A DNA stretch of 41,283 nucleotides from Proteocatella sp051653405 (GCA_051653405.1 JBOFWC010000101.1:1-41283); one strand, 5' to 3'; positions 25,548 to 34,967 are shown, numbered from the stretch's first letter. Translations and numbers: made by a program. The notes: generated by a model from the letters alone, not told the origin.

Positions 25548-26129
25548 TTGAAAAAGAAAACAAAAAATTGGTATGATTACCTTTGGATAGTTTCGATTGT
25601 ATATTTTATACTTGGAGCATTTAATATACTTTTTGCTTGGCTGGGAATGATATGTTTTTTAGTTCCAATCTTTATAACGCTAAGTGGAAATGGCAAACTT
25701 TATTGTAATTCTTACTGTGGTAGAGGCCAGCTTTTTTCCTTGCTTGGAGATAGTAAAAAGCTTTCTAGATATAAACCTACCCCAAAGTTGCTTACTTCTA
25801 AATACTTTAGGTATGGATTTTTAATATTTTTTATGACTATGTTTGCAAGTGTAATCCTTAATACCGTTTTAGTACTAAAAGGTAGTAATGATTTAAAGTC
25901 ATTTATAACTATTTTATGGACATTTAAACTTCCTTGGCACATTCCTCAAATAAATGGAATTTCTGACTGGATGCTTCAGTTTGGATTTGGATTTTATAGT
26001 CTTATGCTGACATCATCTTTAATAGGTTTTATTATGATGTATTTATATAAACCTAGAACATGGTGCAGTTTTTGTCCTATGGGAACTATGACACAGGAAC
26101 TTAGTAAAATAATGTATCGAAAAAAATAG
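25548..26129 (+). CDS. NapH-like membrane 4Fe-4S protein
   Basis: 193 residues with the start used here, four hydrophobic segments and two conserved cysteine motifs facing the same side: CNSYCGRGQLF after the second segment and TWCSFCPMGT near the C-terminus. These CxxxCG and CxxCP pairs are the mark of the PF12801-type membrane proteins (NapH, NosR, RdxA/CcoG relatives), thought to pass electrons across or along the membrane. The soluble ferredoxin domain usually found at the end is absent and is encoded just upstream. The first ATG at 25536 lies in the ribosome binding site; GGAGG precedes a TTG at 25548, the more likely start. Its partner oxidoreductase is unknown. Confidence 0.82.
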   Translation: MKKKTKNWYDYLWIVSIVYFILGAFNILFAWLGMICFLVPIFITLSGNGKLYCNSYCGRGQLFSLLGDSKKLSRYKPTPKLLTSKYFRYGFLIFFMTMFASVILNTVLVLKGSNDLKSFITILWTFKLPWHIPQINGISDWMLQFGFGFYSLMLTSSLIGFIMMYLYKPRTWCSFCPMGTMTQELSKIMYRKK

Positions 26130-26131
26130 AT

Positions 26132-26187
26132 AAATCCTAGATTATTTTTCAAAATACTTTTTGAAAGTTTTAAATAATCTAGGATTT
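26132..26187. terminator. Two-way terminator sharing its stem with the one at 19622
   Basis: A 16-base stem (26132-26147 with 26172-26187), with a second small hairpin in its loop. It lies between the convergent NapH-like and dxs genes. Fifteen bases of each arm are identical to the stem at 19622-19681, while the loops differ. Confidence 0.82.
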
Positions 26188-26208
26188 TAATTTTACATTT
26201 ATTCTTTT

Positions 26209-28095
26209 TTATGCTCTTATTTTTCTAATTGGACATAATTTTTGTTCTGCTTCTTTTGCTATATCGTCTGCTGCAAGTCCATTTAATTTTAATAATTCTT
26301 CTATACTCCCTTGTTTTATAAATTCATCTGGAAGTGTTTTTATGAGAACCTCAGCATCATTTGGAAGTATTGATGCAATTTTATAAGCAAAGGAAGCTTC
26401 TCTTGGAGATTCTTCTATAATAACTGCTCTTCCTGTCTTTTCTACTGATTTTAATATAAGCTCTTCATCTAGCGGTTTTATAAACCTAAGGTTTAAAACC
26501 TCTGCATCTATATTTTTAGCTTTTAGAATTTCTCTTACTTCTAATGCCGTATATACCATTTTGCCACTTGCTATAAGTGTAATATCTCTACCTTCTTCTA
26601 CAATCACACCTTTTCCAAGCTTTATTGGAATATCACTATTTTTTATACTATGCGAAGCACTTCCCCTTGGATATCTAAATGATATAGGGCCATTAAATTT
26701 ATTTACCGAAAAATCAATCATATTATTAAATTCAGTGTAATCAGTTGGTGCCATTACTGTCATATTTGGTATCTGGGAAAGAAAGCCTGTATCAAATACT
26801 CCTTGATGTGTTTCACCGTCATTTCCTACAAGCCCTGCTCTATCTAGTGCAAATACCACATGTAGATTTTGGGTAGCCACATCATGAACTACTTGATCAT
26901 ATGCTCTTTGTAAGAATGATGAATATAGTGCTACTACAGGAGTTATTCCATTAACTGAAAGTCCCGCCGCCATTGTAACTGCATGCTGCTCAGCTATTCC
27001 TACATCAAATATTTTTTCTGGGTATTTTTGACTGAATTTTGAAAGGCCTGTCCCTTCTATCATCGCTGCAGATATCGCTACAAGATTTTCTTTTTCCTTA
27101 GCTATTTCACACATTTTATCTCCAAATACACTGGAATAGGTTGCCTTATTTGAAATCTTAACACTTTTTCCAGTTTCTGTATTAAATGAAGATACTCCAT
27201 GGAAATCATTTGGTCTTTCCTCTGCTGGTTTGTATCCTTTTCCTTTTTTAGTTCTAATATGAATTAGAACTGGTCCTTTTTCTCTTTGCGCTCTTTTTAG
27301 AACCTTTATCAAATGCTCCATATTATGGCCATCTACTGGGCCTAGATATTTAAGTCCAAGTTCTTCAAACAGCATATTTGGATAAAGAAATTTCTTAAGT
27401 CCACCTTTAGTTCTCTTTATTACATTTCGGATTCCTTTGCCAACTACAGGTACTTTTGTAAGCAAATTCTCTACATCTTTTTTAGTACTTAAATATACAG
27501 GTGCGGTTCTTATATTACTTAAATGATTTGAAAGGCCACCTACGTTTTGTGAAATAGACATTTCATTATCATTTAAAATAACTATCACTTTAGTCTGTTT
27601 ACGACCTACATCATTAAGCGCTTCAAATGCCATTCCGCCAGTTAACGCTCCATCACCTATTACTGCGATTACTTCATGATTTTCTTTCTTTAAATCTCTA
27701 GCTCTTGCGATTCCTACTGCAGCTGAAATTGAAGTACTGCTGTGCCCTGTGTCAAAACAATCATACTCACTTTCTTCTCTTTTTGGAAATCCGCTTAAAC
27801 CATTCAGCTGTCTTATTGTTCCCATCTTATCTTTTCTTCCAGTAATAATTTTATGGGTATATGACTGATGTCCTACATCCCATACAATTTTATCTTTTGG
27901 AAGATCAAATACTTTGTGTACAGCCAGTGTTAATTCAACTACTCCTAAATTTGATGCAAAATGGCCTCCTGTTTTTGAAACAGTCTTTATAAGGAACTCT
28001 CTTATTTCTGCTGAAAGAGTATTGAGCCCTTTTATATCTAGTTTTTTTACAGCTTTGGAATCTTTTATTGAATCTAATATCTTTTCCATTTTCAT
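26209..28095 (-). CDS. dxs: 1-deoxy-D-xylulose-5-phosphate synthase
   Basis: 628 residues, full length. DXS joins pyruvate and glyceraldehyde 3-phosphate to start the MEP route to isoprenoids. Signatures: GGHFASNLGVVELT, WDVGHQSYTHKI, the thiamine diphosphate motif GDGALTGGMAFEALND...NDNEMSI, and in the C-terminal half FDVGIAEQHAVTMAAG and FALDRAGLVGNDGETHQG. It follows lepA after 17 bases and is probably co-transcribed with it. Two starts are possible, ATG at 28095 or at 28089; both share a weak AGAAAG site. Confidence 0.96.
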   Translation of the reverse strand: MKMEKILDSIKDSKAVKKLDIKGLNTLSAEIREFLIKTVSKTGGHFASNLGVVELTLAVHKVFDLPKDKIVWDVGHQSYTHKIITGRKDKMGTIRQLNGLSGFPKREESEYDCFDTGHSSTSISAAVGIARARDLKKENHEVIAVIGDGALTGGMAFEALNDVGRKQTKVIVILNDNEMSISQNVGGLSNHLSNIRTAPVYLSTKKDVENLLTKVPVVGKGIRNVIKRTKGGLKKFLYPNMLFEELGLKYLGPVDGHNMEHLIKVLKRAQREKGPVLIHIRTKKGKGYKPAEERPNDFHGVSSFNTETGKSVKISNKATYSSVFGDKMCEIAKEKENLVAISAAMIEGTGLSKFSQKYPEKIFDVGIAEQHAVTMAAGLSVNGITPVVALYSSFLQRAYDQVVHDVATQNLHVVFALDRAGLVGNDGETHQGVFDTGFLSQIPNMTVMAPTDYTEFNNMIDFSVNKFNGPISFRYPRGSASHSIKNSDIPIKLGKGVIVEEGRDITLIASGKMVYTALEVREILKAKNIDAEVLNLRFIKPLDEELILKSVEKTGRAVIIEESPREASFAYKIASILPNDAEVLIKTLPDEFIKQGSIEELLKLNGLAADDIAKEAEQKLCPIRKIRA

Positions 28096-28112
28096 ATCGC
28101 TTTCTTTAAGGA

Positions 28113-29915
28113 TTAATCATCCAATTTAAGAACTGACATAAATGCCTTTTGAGGCACTTCTACATTACCAACCTGACGCATTCTCTTCTTACCTTCTTTT
28201 TGTTTCTCAAGAAGTTTTCTTTTACGAGAAATATCTCCTCCGTAACATTTTGCAAGTACGTCTTTTCTGTATGCACTTATAGTCTCTCTTGCTATTACTT
28301 TAGCTCCAACGGCTGCCTGTATAGGTACTGGGAACTGATGCTTTGGTATCTCGTCTTTAAGTTTTTCACACATTACACGCCCTCTTTTTTGAGCGGTGCT
28401 TTCGTGAACTATAAATGAAAGGGCATCTACCTGTTCTTTATTTATTAAAATATCTAATTTTACAAGGGTTGAAGTTACATATTCCTTGAATTCATAATCA
28501 AATGAACCATATCCCTTAGTTCTTGACTTTAATGAATCAAAGAAATCATATACAACTTCATTTAGCGGAAGATTATAATGAAGCGTTACTCTTTTTTGAT
28601 CAAGATACTCCATGTTTATCATCTCGCCTCGTCTGTCTTGTGCAAGTTCCATAACCGCTCCTACATAATCTTTAGGAACAATTATATCTGCCTTTACTAT
28701 CGGCTCTTCAATATGGTCTATTTCTACCTGTGGCGGAAGATTTGCTGGATTTTGAATCATAAGCACTTCCCCATTGTTTTTTACTACTCTGTATACAACC
28801 GATGGTGCCGTAGTCACCATATCGAGATTGAATTCTCTTTCAAGTCTTTCTTGGATTATCTCCATATGAAGAAGTCCAAGGAATCCACATCTAAATCCAA
28901 ACCCAAGTGCCACTGAAGTTTCCGGTTCAAACTCAAGCGCTGCATCATTTACTTGAAGTTTCTCAAGTGCGTCTCTTACGTTTTCATACTTTTCACCTTC
29001 TGCTGGATATACTCCACAGTATACCATAGGTGTGGCTTTTTTGTAGCCTGGAAGTGGATTTTCTGTAGGATTATCTGCAAGCGTTATAGTATCTCCTACA
29101 CGACAGCTTCTTATCTCTTTTATTGATGCTGCTATATACCCAACATCTCCAGCTTGAAGCTCTGAAACAGGAAGGTGATTTGGTGATATTATACCAACTT
29201 CTACTACTTCAAACTCTTTTTTGGTATTCATCATTCTTATTTTATCACCTTTTTTAACTTTTCCGTCAAAAACCCTTACATATGATATAACTCCTTTATA
29301 GCTATCATAATATGAGTCAAATATAAGCGCTTTTAGTGGCTTTTTTTCATCTCCTTTTGGACATGGTACATATTTTACGATTGCTTCAAGTACATCCTTT
29401 ATATTTAATCCATCTTTTGCTGAAATAAGCGGCGCATATGATGCATCTATACCTATTATATCCTCGATTTCTTCCTTTATCTCATCTGGTCTTGCACTTG
29501 GAAGATCTATTTTGTTTATAACTGGTACAACCTCAAGTTCCTGCTCGATTGCTAAATAGACATTTGCAAGTGTCTGTGCTTCTACTCCCTGCGCCGCGTC
29601 AACTACTAAAAGTGCACCCTCACATGCCGCTAAGCTTCTTGATACCTCATAGTTAAAGTCAACGTGACCTGGAGTATCTATTAGATTTAAATAATATTCT
29701 TCTCCGTCATCTGCCTTATATATCAACCTTATACTCTGAAGCTTTATTGTTATACCTCTCTCACGCTCCAGATCCATATTATCAAGTAGCTGCTCTTTCA
29801 TCTCTCTGTGGGCAACTACTCCTGTTTGTTCTATCAATCTATCTGCTAAAGTGGATTTTCCGTGGTCAATATGGGCGATAATACTAAAGTTTCTAGTTCT
29901 CTGTTGTTTGTCCAT
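28113..29915 (-). CDS. lepA: Elongation factor 4 (LepA)
   Basis: 600 residues, full length. GTPase motifs: AHIDHGKSTLADRL (P-loop), RERGIT, DTPGHVDF and NKIDLP. The C-terminal LepA-specific part has GDISRKRKLLEKQKEGKKRM and ends VPQKAFMSVLKLDD, as in orthologues. LepA acts on ribosomes that are stalled or poorly positioned. The start has GAGAGGAG 7 bases upstream. It is divergent from rpsT, a common arrangement in Firmicutes, and leads into dxs. Confidence 0.97.
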   Translation of the reverse strand: MDKQQRTRNFSIIAHIDHGKSTLADRLIEQTGVVAHREMKEQLLDNMDLERERGITIKLQSIRLIYKADDGEEYYLNLIDTPGHVDFNYEVSRSLAACEGALLVVDAAQGVEAQTLANVYLAIEQELEVVPVINKIDLPSARPDEIKEEIEDIIGIDASYAPLISAKDGLNIKDVLEAIVKYVPCPKGDEKKPLKALIFDSYYDSYKGVISYVRVFDGKVKKGDKIRMMNTKKEFEVVEVGIISPNHLPVSELQAGDVGYIAASIKEIRSCRVGDTITLADNPTENPLPGYKKATPMVYCGVYPAEGEKYENVRDALEKLQVNDAALEFEPETSVALGFGFRCGFLGLLHMEIIQERLEREFNLDMVTTAPSVVYRVVKNNGEVLMIQNPANLPPQVEIDHIEEPIVKADIIVPKDYVGAVMELAQDRRGEMINMEYLDQKRVTLHYNLPLNEVVYDFFDSLKSRTKGYGSFDYEFKEYVTSTLVKLDILINKEQVDALSFIVHESTAQKRGRVMCEKLKDEIPKHQFPVPIQAAVGAKVIARETISAYRKDVLAKCYGGDISRKRKLLEKQKEGKKRMRQVGNVEVPQKAFMSVLKLDD

Positions 29916-30021
29916 ATAATTTCTCCTCTCAACGTATCCTAACCTTTATATTTTATATTAATTTTCTTTATTTTTCAATCGCATTGGTGTTAATATTTTT
30001 ACTTTTTTTCGCTTTTTATTA

Positions 30022-30050
30022 TTTACAGAAAAAAAAATCTGTGATATACT
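30022..30050 (+). promoter_or_regulatory. rpsT promoter
   Basis: TTTACA (30022-30027) and TATACT (30045-30050) with a 17-base spacer, and a TG one base before the -10 box (extended -10). It lies 49 bases before the start codon. Confidence 0.7.
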
Positions 30051-30098
30051 CATATACGTTATTAATGTCTATTTTTAAATCAATGGGAGGTGAATCAA

Positions 30099-30362
30099 TT
30101 GGCAAATATTAAATCAGCAAAAAAGAGAATATCTGTTACAGCAAAGAAAACTGCTATAAATAGAATGAGAAAATCTCAAGTTAAGACTGCTATCAGAAGA
30201 TTTGAAGAGGCTATAGCTCAAGGAAACACTGAACTAGCTACTTCTACATTCCAGTACGCGCAGAAGAAAATAATGCAAGTTGCTGCAAAAGGAACTTTAC
30301 ACAAAAATGCTGCTGCTAGAAAAGTATCTAAGTTAGCTGCTAAGCTTAACACTGCAAAATAG
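30099..30362 (+). CDS. rpsT: 30S ribosomal protein S20
   Basis: 87 residues. The text ANIKSAKKRI at the start, RMRKSQVKTAIRRF in the middle and KGTLHKNAAARKVSKLAAKL at the end are standard for bacterial S20, a lysine-rich helical protein bound to 16S rRNA. The open frame starts with a GTG at 30090, but GGGAGG overlaps that codon; the TTG at 30099 is at the right distance and gives the usual MANIKSAKK start. A TTG start is also used by E. coli rpsT, where it helps autoregulation. Confidence 0.97.
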   Translation: MANIKSAKKRISVTAKKTAINRMRKSQVKTAIRRFEEAIAQGNTELATSTFQYAQKKIMQVAAKGTLHKNAAARKVSKLAAKLNTAK

Positions 30363-30404
30363 TACAGGAATTTTATTTTATATAATAAATTAGCTTGCTA
30401 TATG

Positions 30405-30454
30405 GAGTCAAATAAAGCCATAGTTTACTATGGTTATTTATTTGACTCTTTTTT
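30405..30454 (+). terminator. rpsT terminator
   Basis: Outer arms GAGTCAAATAA/TTATTTGACTC (30405-30415 with 30438-30448) and inner arms CCATAG/CTATGG, followed by six T. There is no T run on the other strand, so it serves rpsT only. Confidence 0.92.
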
Positions 30455-30489
30455 GCATATTACTGATATTTTTATAACAAAACGGCTAA

Positions 30490-31551
30490 TTATTCTGCAA
30501 TTGCTCCAAATATTTTACTTAGTGTAAGCTCTCCATAAACACTTTCTGGAATGAGTCCATTTTTAAATTTATAATCTATTTCTATTATAGCTTCAAGTGC
30601 ATCTATAGCTTTTTTTCTTCCAATGTATTTTAAGTTTTCTAGCCCTTTTTTTATCGCATATGGATTCTTTCCCATTGCCTGAGCAATCATCTGCTGAGTA
30701 TAGCCAAGCTCTGAATAATAAGAAGCTTTTATCATTGTAGAAAGGCTACTTCCTATGGTTACCATTATCTTCATCGAGGGCTCCCCTTTATTTCGAAGAT
30801 AGGTATAGAGTTTAAAAGCATCTTCTTTTTTATTCCTAATTATAGCGTCTATTAATTTGAAAATATCCGCCTCATAATCGCGCAGAAAAAGGTTTTCCAT
30901 ATCTTGTGTCGTTATGCTACCTTTTTCTTTTATATAGCTTATTATTTTGCTTATTTCAGTATTTATTTCTCTTATGTTTTTATTGCTATCTTTGAATGTA
31001 TATCCCGTAAGCTGTATATAATATCTTATTAGCGCTTTGTCTACTTGAATTTCTAAATTTTCTTGAGATATTATGTCTAATATATAATCTTCAAGTTCTT
31101 TTTCGCTTAATTTTCCCCACGCAAAAGTATACATTATTTTTTCAAGTTCTTTTAATTGTTTTGGATAATTATCTTTTTTTGCATTCTTATCAGCAACCTC
31201 TATGTTAGCATTACTTACAAGAAGTACTATTTCTGCTGATAAATTTTTTATAATGTCCATAAATTGCATATTTTCTTCTTTGTTCCAAGGATTTGCATTT
31301 TGTGCAAACTGAAAATTTTTAAGATGAATAACTTTTCTGCTATCCATCATAGGCACAGACTCTAGGTTAAAGTAAAAATCATTAAACTCCGTAGTTTTAT
31401 GTTCAAGTTCCACATAATTAAATTCTGCAAATTGATGATTTAACGTGGATTTTAAGGCTTCTGCTGCATAGCTTATAAAATAGTCTTCTTGGCCAAAAAC
31501 CAAAAACTTATTTCCATCAAGTAATGATTTTCGGTAATGCTTTAAATTCAT
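30490..31551 (-). CDS. holA: DNA polymerase III delta subunit
   Basis: 353 residues, the normal HolA length. The N-terminal part has FLVFGQEDYFISYAAEAL, where other HolA proteins have the ATPase-like GxExxL signature, and the later part has SITTQDMENLFLRDYEADIFKLIDAI and the helical clamp-loader region with GKNPYAIKKGLENLKYIGRKKAIDAL. HolA opens the sliding clamp during loading. The frame opens at 31572, but AAGGAG is 8 bases before the ATG at 31551. The gene overlaps the end of comEC by 35 bases; comEC followed by holA, with rpsT next to it in the opposite direction, is a conserved order in many Firmicutes. Confidence 0.95.
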   Translation of the reverse strand: MNLKHYRKSLLDGNKFLVFGQEDYFISYAAEALKSTLNHQFAEFNYVELEHKTTEFNDFYFNLESVPMMDSRKVIHLKNFQFAQNANPWNKEENMQFMDIIKNLSAEIVLLVSNANIEVADKNAKKDNYPKQLKELEKIMYTFAWGKLSEKELEDYILDIISQENLEIQVDKALIRYYIQLTGYTFKDSNKNIREINTEISKIISYIKEKGSITTQDMENLFLRDYEADIFKLIDAIIRNKKEDAFKLYTYLRNKGEPSMKIMVTIGSSLSTMIKASYYSELGYTQQMIAQAMGKNPYAIKKGLENLKYIGRKKAIDALEAIIEIDYKFKNGLIPESVYGELTLSKIFGAIAE

Positions 31552-32848
31552 ATAAATTCTCCTTAATAGCATGGCGTTGCCATAGCTTATATATGATAAA
31601 TATTATAGCATAATAAAGTCCTATTTTCCAAATTTCTAAAGATACATTCTCAACATAACCAAATGGAATTTTTTCAAATACCTTATTTATATATATCGTT
31701 AAATTCTTTATAAGAACCACTGAATCTATATAGTATCTAAACAGTATTTTAATTAATGGTATCCTCGTAAATATTGGCGCTGTTATTAATGATATTATAA
31801 ACATTATCATATCAATAGATATAAGCGGTATTGTAAATATATTTGAAATTGAAGATAAAATTGGAAGCGTGCCAAAATTAAACGCTACTATAGGAAACGT
31901 CATAAGCTGCGCTGAGATTGTCATCGCAAGCACTTGTGGCATTTTATATTTTTTTAAAATCAAACTTAATGATGATATTGCAATTATACTTAAAAATGAA
32001 AGCTGAAATCCTACATCATATATATAATATGGATTTATTGCTATCATTAGTGCTGCGCTTATAAATGCACAACTTATAAGATTATATCTTTTTTCCTTTA
32101 AAAAAGCTAAATAATATGCTCCAAAAAATAAAGCCGCTCTTATTATTGAAGGTTTTGAGCCCGTTATAAACACATATACTCCCAAAATAACTAAACTTAA
32201 AAAACTTCTTTTTTTAACAGATATATTGCCTATAAGGATATTAATAAAAAGAAGTATTATACCTACATGGAATCCCGAAAGCGCTAAAATATGTGCTGTC
32301 CCCGTATGAGAAAACAAGGTGGTTACATCCTCTGTAAGTTCACTTTTATCCCCATAAAGAAGGGCTTTATAAATCGATGAATCCGTTCTATATAATTCAT
32401 CTATGTATTTTTCAAGTGATGAAGTTATCTTCCCTCTAAAGCTATACTTATCCTTAACATGTCCTATTATATTTAATTCCGAGGGATAGCATATATACTC
32501 TATATCTCTTGATTTTAAGTAGCAGGTATAGCTTTTATTTTGGTATTTTTTCAAATAGTATTCTACTGGTTTTAAGTTTCCTTTAAATGCTATTATATCA
32601 CCTTGAGTTATATCTACTTCTTCAAATCCTCTATCTGGATATATTTTTAAAATTATATTATCTGCATATATACTTATATTTTTACTGTTTTTTTCTATAT
32701 TTCTTACTTCAAGGCTTAATTCCTGCTTAAGCTCTATATCTTCAATATTTTCAATATCCTTAAGATCAATTTTTACATAAAAAAAAGCGAAGATAATTAC
32801 AATAATTAATATCACTGCGGAATACTGTCTTATTATAATCACCCCCAC
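31517..32848 (-). CDS. comEC: ComEC/Rec2-type DNA uptake channel, without metallo-beta-lactamase domain
   Basis: 443 residues. An N-terminal membrane helix and a DUF4131/OB-like extracellular part (about 30-130) lead to the competence domain (about 155-430) with YKALLYGDKSEL, FSHTGTAHILALSGFHVGII, TGSKPSIIRAALFF and DVGFQLSFLSI, all typical of ComEC. Full ComEC proteins are about 700-800 residues with a C-terminal metallo-beta-lactamase domain; here the frame ends after the membrane part. A ComEC-like lactamase gene lies 8 kb away at the right edge. The start is uncertain: GTG at 32848 lies 8 bases after the previous stop, but the GGGGG stretch lies inside the frame, so a rarer codon just downstream may be used. 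Confidence 0.88.
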   Translation of the reverse strand: MGVIIIRQYSAVILIIVIIFAFFYVKIDLKDIENIEDIELKQELSLEVRNIEKNSKNISIYADNIILKIYPDRGFEEVDITQGDIIAFKGNLKPVEYYLKKYQNKSYTCYLKSRDIEYICYPSELNIIGHVKDKYSFRGKITSSLEKYIDELYRTDSSIYKALLYGDKSELTEDVTTLFSHTGTAHILALSGFHVGIILLFINILIGNISVKKRSFLSLVILGVYVFITGSKPSIIRAALFFGAYYLAFLKEKRYNLISCAFISAALMIAINPYYIYDVGFQLSFLSIIAISSLSLILKKYKMPQVLAMTISAQLMTFPIVAFNFGTLPILSSISNIFTIPLISIDMIMFIISLITAPIFTRIPLIKILFRYYIDSVVLIKNLTIYINKVFEKIPFGYVENVSLEIWKIGLYYAIIFIIYKLWQRHAIKENLYEFKALPKIIT

Positions 32849-32856
32849 TTTTAAGG

Positions 32857-34047
32857 TTATATAAAATCATTTATATAGTTTTGTTTTAATTCAGTGTCAA
32901 ATAGTTTTTCAAAAAACTCTTTATCTTCTATTCTTCTAAACTCTATTCTCTTACTTTTATAAAGTAGCTCTATATTTGTAGTTTTCATATAAAGCGATGC
33001 TAAATCTGATATATCTAAGTTTAGATAAGGAAGCTCTTTTTGAAAATCTGATTCATGATTAAATTCTTCTAATATATTGTTATCTGGGATAACATTATCA
33101 GTTATCTCTATATTGTATTTTCTCGTCTTATGAACAGTACTTCGTTTAAGAGTTTCATGAAGTATATTTCTTGCATTTATAACCCTTGTCATCATAAAAT
33201 TTTTGCAGGTTATCTTATATTTATTATCATAATTTATAAGAAGATTAAAAAGTTCATGCTGTGGCACTACCATAGTAACAGTTTTAAACTGAGTTATATG
33301 TGATTTCAAAACTCTCATCATTGCATCAAACGCTGGCTTGTCATCAAACATTATTTCTACAACAAGTGCTTCTGTTTGATTATATTTAGGAAGAAGCATC
33401 ATATATCCCTTGAGCTTGTCTTTCTCATATACTGTAAATAGCTCGCCCCCATCTACCTTTAGTTCTTCCAATTTATTTATATAATATTGAACATCTCTTT
33501 TTATATATGAAAATTTATCTTCTATATTAGAATGATAAAATTTTGAAAGCGCTGTAAGCAGTTTTGTATTTTCACTTATTGCTTCTAACCCTATTCTCTC
33601 AACACTATATTTTGAATACCTCATCTTTATACACGAAAGATCTACGCTATATTCATATCTATAAAATGTATTTATATATCCATATCTTGCATATATATCA
33701 GTATCAATTGGCATAAGTATTGAAATATCTTCATTATTCCTATACTGACAATTAAGTGTTTCTTTTAAAAGTTTACTAGAATAACCTAGTCCCCTACTTT
33801 CAGGTTGTACACTTACTCCGATAACATAATGTACAAGCTTTTCTTTTTCGCCCACGCTAAGAGTATATGGATTAAGCTGAAGAGATGCCTGAATTTTCCC
33901 ATTTTCATCCAAAGCTATCATATTTTTTTCTCTTTTATATCGTTTTTCAAAGTAATAATCCACAAACTGATCTGAATCTGCAAAACAATATTTCCATAGT
34001 GATTTTACTTCTGATTTATCCTTTGAATCTGCTATCGTTATTTTCAT
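32857..34047 (-). CDS. GNAT acetyltransferase, Eis-like
   Basis: 396 residues, the length of Eis-family N-acetyltransferases: a GNAT domain (about 1-150, with YVIGVSVQPESRGLGYSSKLL as the acetyl-CoA loop), a second degenerate GNAT fold, and a C-terminal SCP2-like part. Eis proteins acetylate amines such as lysines and aminoglycosides; the natural substrate here is unknown. AAGGGGG is 7 bases before the ATG. It lies 11 bases after the DUF2156 gene and 8 bases before comEC, in one operon. Drug inactivation is possible but unsupported by context. Confidence 0.88.
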   Translation of the reverse strand: MKITIADSKDKSEVKSLWKYCFADSDQFVDYYFEKRYKREKNMIALDENGKIQASLQLNPYTLSVGEKEKLVHYVIGVSVQPESRGLGYSSKLLKETLNCQYRNNEDISILMPIDTDIYARYGYINTFYRYEYSVDLSCIKMRYSKYSVERIGLEAISENTKLLTALSKFYHSNIEDKFSYIKRDVQYYINKLEELKVDGGELFTVYEKDKLKGYMMLLPKYNQTEALVVEIMFDDKPAFDAMMRVLKSHITQFKTVTMVVPQHELFNLLINYDNKYKITCKNFMMTRVINARNILHETLKRSTVHKTRKYNIEITDNVIPDNNILEEFNHESDFQKELPYLNLDISDLASLYMKTTNIELLYKSKRIEFRRIEDKEFFEKLFDTELKQNYINDFI

Positions 34048-34058
34048 ATAAATCCCCC

Positions 34059-34967
34059 TTAAATTTCAATAACAGTATATTTTTCTACAAGCTTTACTGG
34101 CTTATAAGAAAGCTTAGCTTGTCTTAACCCATCTATTCCAAGATCATCTTCTCTATTTACAAATTCTACATCTGGAAACTCATTTTCTAAAAATAGTTTG
34201 TTTATAGCTGCATATACTCCTCTTAAATCTGGATTTGCTTTTTCTATATGAATAACTGCCATATTATCATTAGAGTTGTCCCCAAACGTAAATCCTTCTA
34301 ATTCGTTGTCAATGTATATTCCCCCGATTCTAAGACAGTCAAACTTATTAGCATTTTTAAGCACTTTTTTTATCGCTAAGTTTTCGCCTATAAGATTCCT
34401 GTCCTTTTCCCTTGAAAAGGCCCATTTATCAGCAAGTCTTAGACACTCATCAAACTCACTTTTGTCTATTTGTTTATATACAAATCGCTCTCCATATTCT
34501 TTTAAAAATCCATTATAATGATTTTTCTTAGAATGCATTTTTCTTCCGCCAAGTGTTCTTAATGAGTCTGCTTGGTATATATAATCATAGTCATCACGAC
34601 TTGTTTTAAATTCATATTTTGAAGAATAGTTTTCTTCCATATAGGTTTTAATCTCAGAAGTCACGGCTTTGAACATTATTTTTTGTCCATATTCTTTAAA
34701 CGTCTCTTCAATATATGCAAAAGCTTCTTCTAAATACTCCTCATCACAAAGTGGTTGAAGTGAAAAAAGCCCTTCGTCTGAATATCCAAAAACTATCATA
34801 AAGTTATCTTTTATTATATAATGAAAATCATATACCGTCTGCCACATATAAAGTGTTATAAAGTTATATTCACAAGCTTCATAATTTACTTTTTGAAAAT
34901 ATGGTCTCATTTCTTGAAGTGAATCTGAAACAATCTGTTTTATTCCTTTTATTTTTTCAAACGTAAT
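34059..34967 (-). CDS. DUF2156 (LPG synthase C-terminal-like) protein, apparent ATT start
   Basis: 303 residues with the start used here. The family (DUF2156, related to the transferase half of MprF) has a double GNAT-like fold; RTLGGRKMHSKKNHYNGFLK and IHIEKANPDLRGVYAAINKLF are its typical motifs. The first ATG, at 34910, has no ribosome binding site and would cut off the N-terminal strand. AAAGGAGG occurs upstream, 8 bases before an in-frame ATT at 34967, giving MTFEKIKGIKQ, which resembles the N-terminus of relatives. No ATG, GTG or TTG is in frame there. The gene has its own promoter and heads an operon with the GNAT, comEC and holA genes. Substrate unknown. Confidence 0.82.
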   Translation of the reverse strand: MTFEKIKGIKQIVSDSLQEMRPYFQKVNYEACEYNFITLYMWQTVYDFHYIIKDNFMIVFGYSDEGLFSLQPLCDEEYLEEAFAYIEETFKEYGQKIMFKAVTSEIKTYMEENYSSKYEFKTSRDDYDYIYQADSLRTLGGRKMHSKKNHYNGFLKEYGERFVYKQIDKSEFDECLRLADKWAFSREKDRNLIGENLAIKKVLKNANKFDCLRIGGIYIDNELEGFTFGDNSNDNMAVIHIEKANPDLRGVYAAINKLFLENEFPDVEFVNREDDLGIDGLRQAKLSYKPVKLVEKYTVIEI

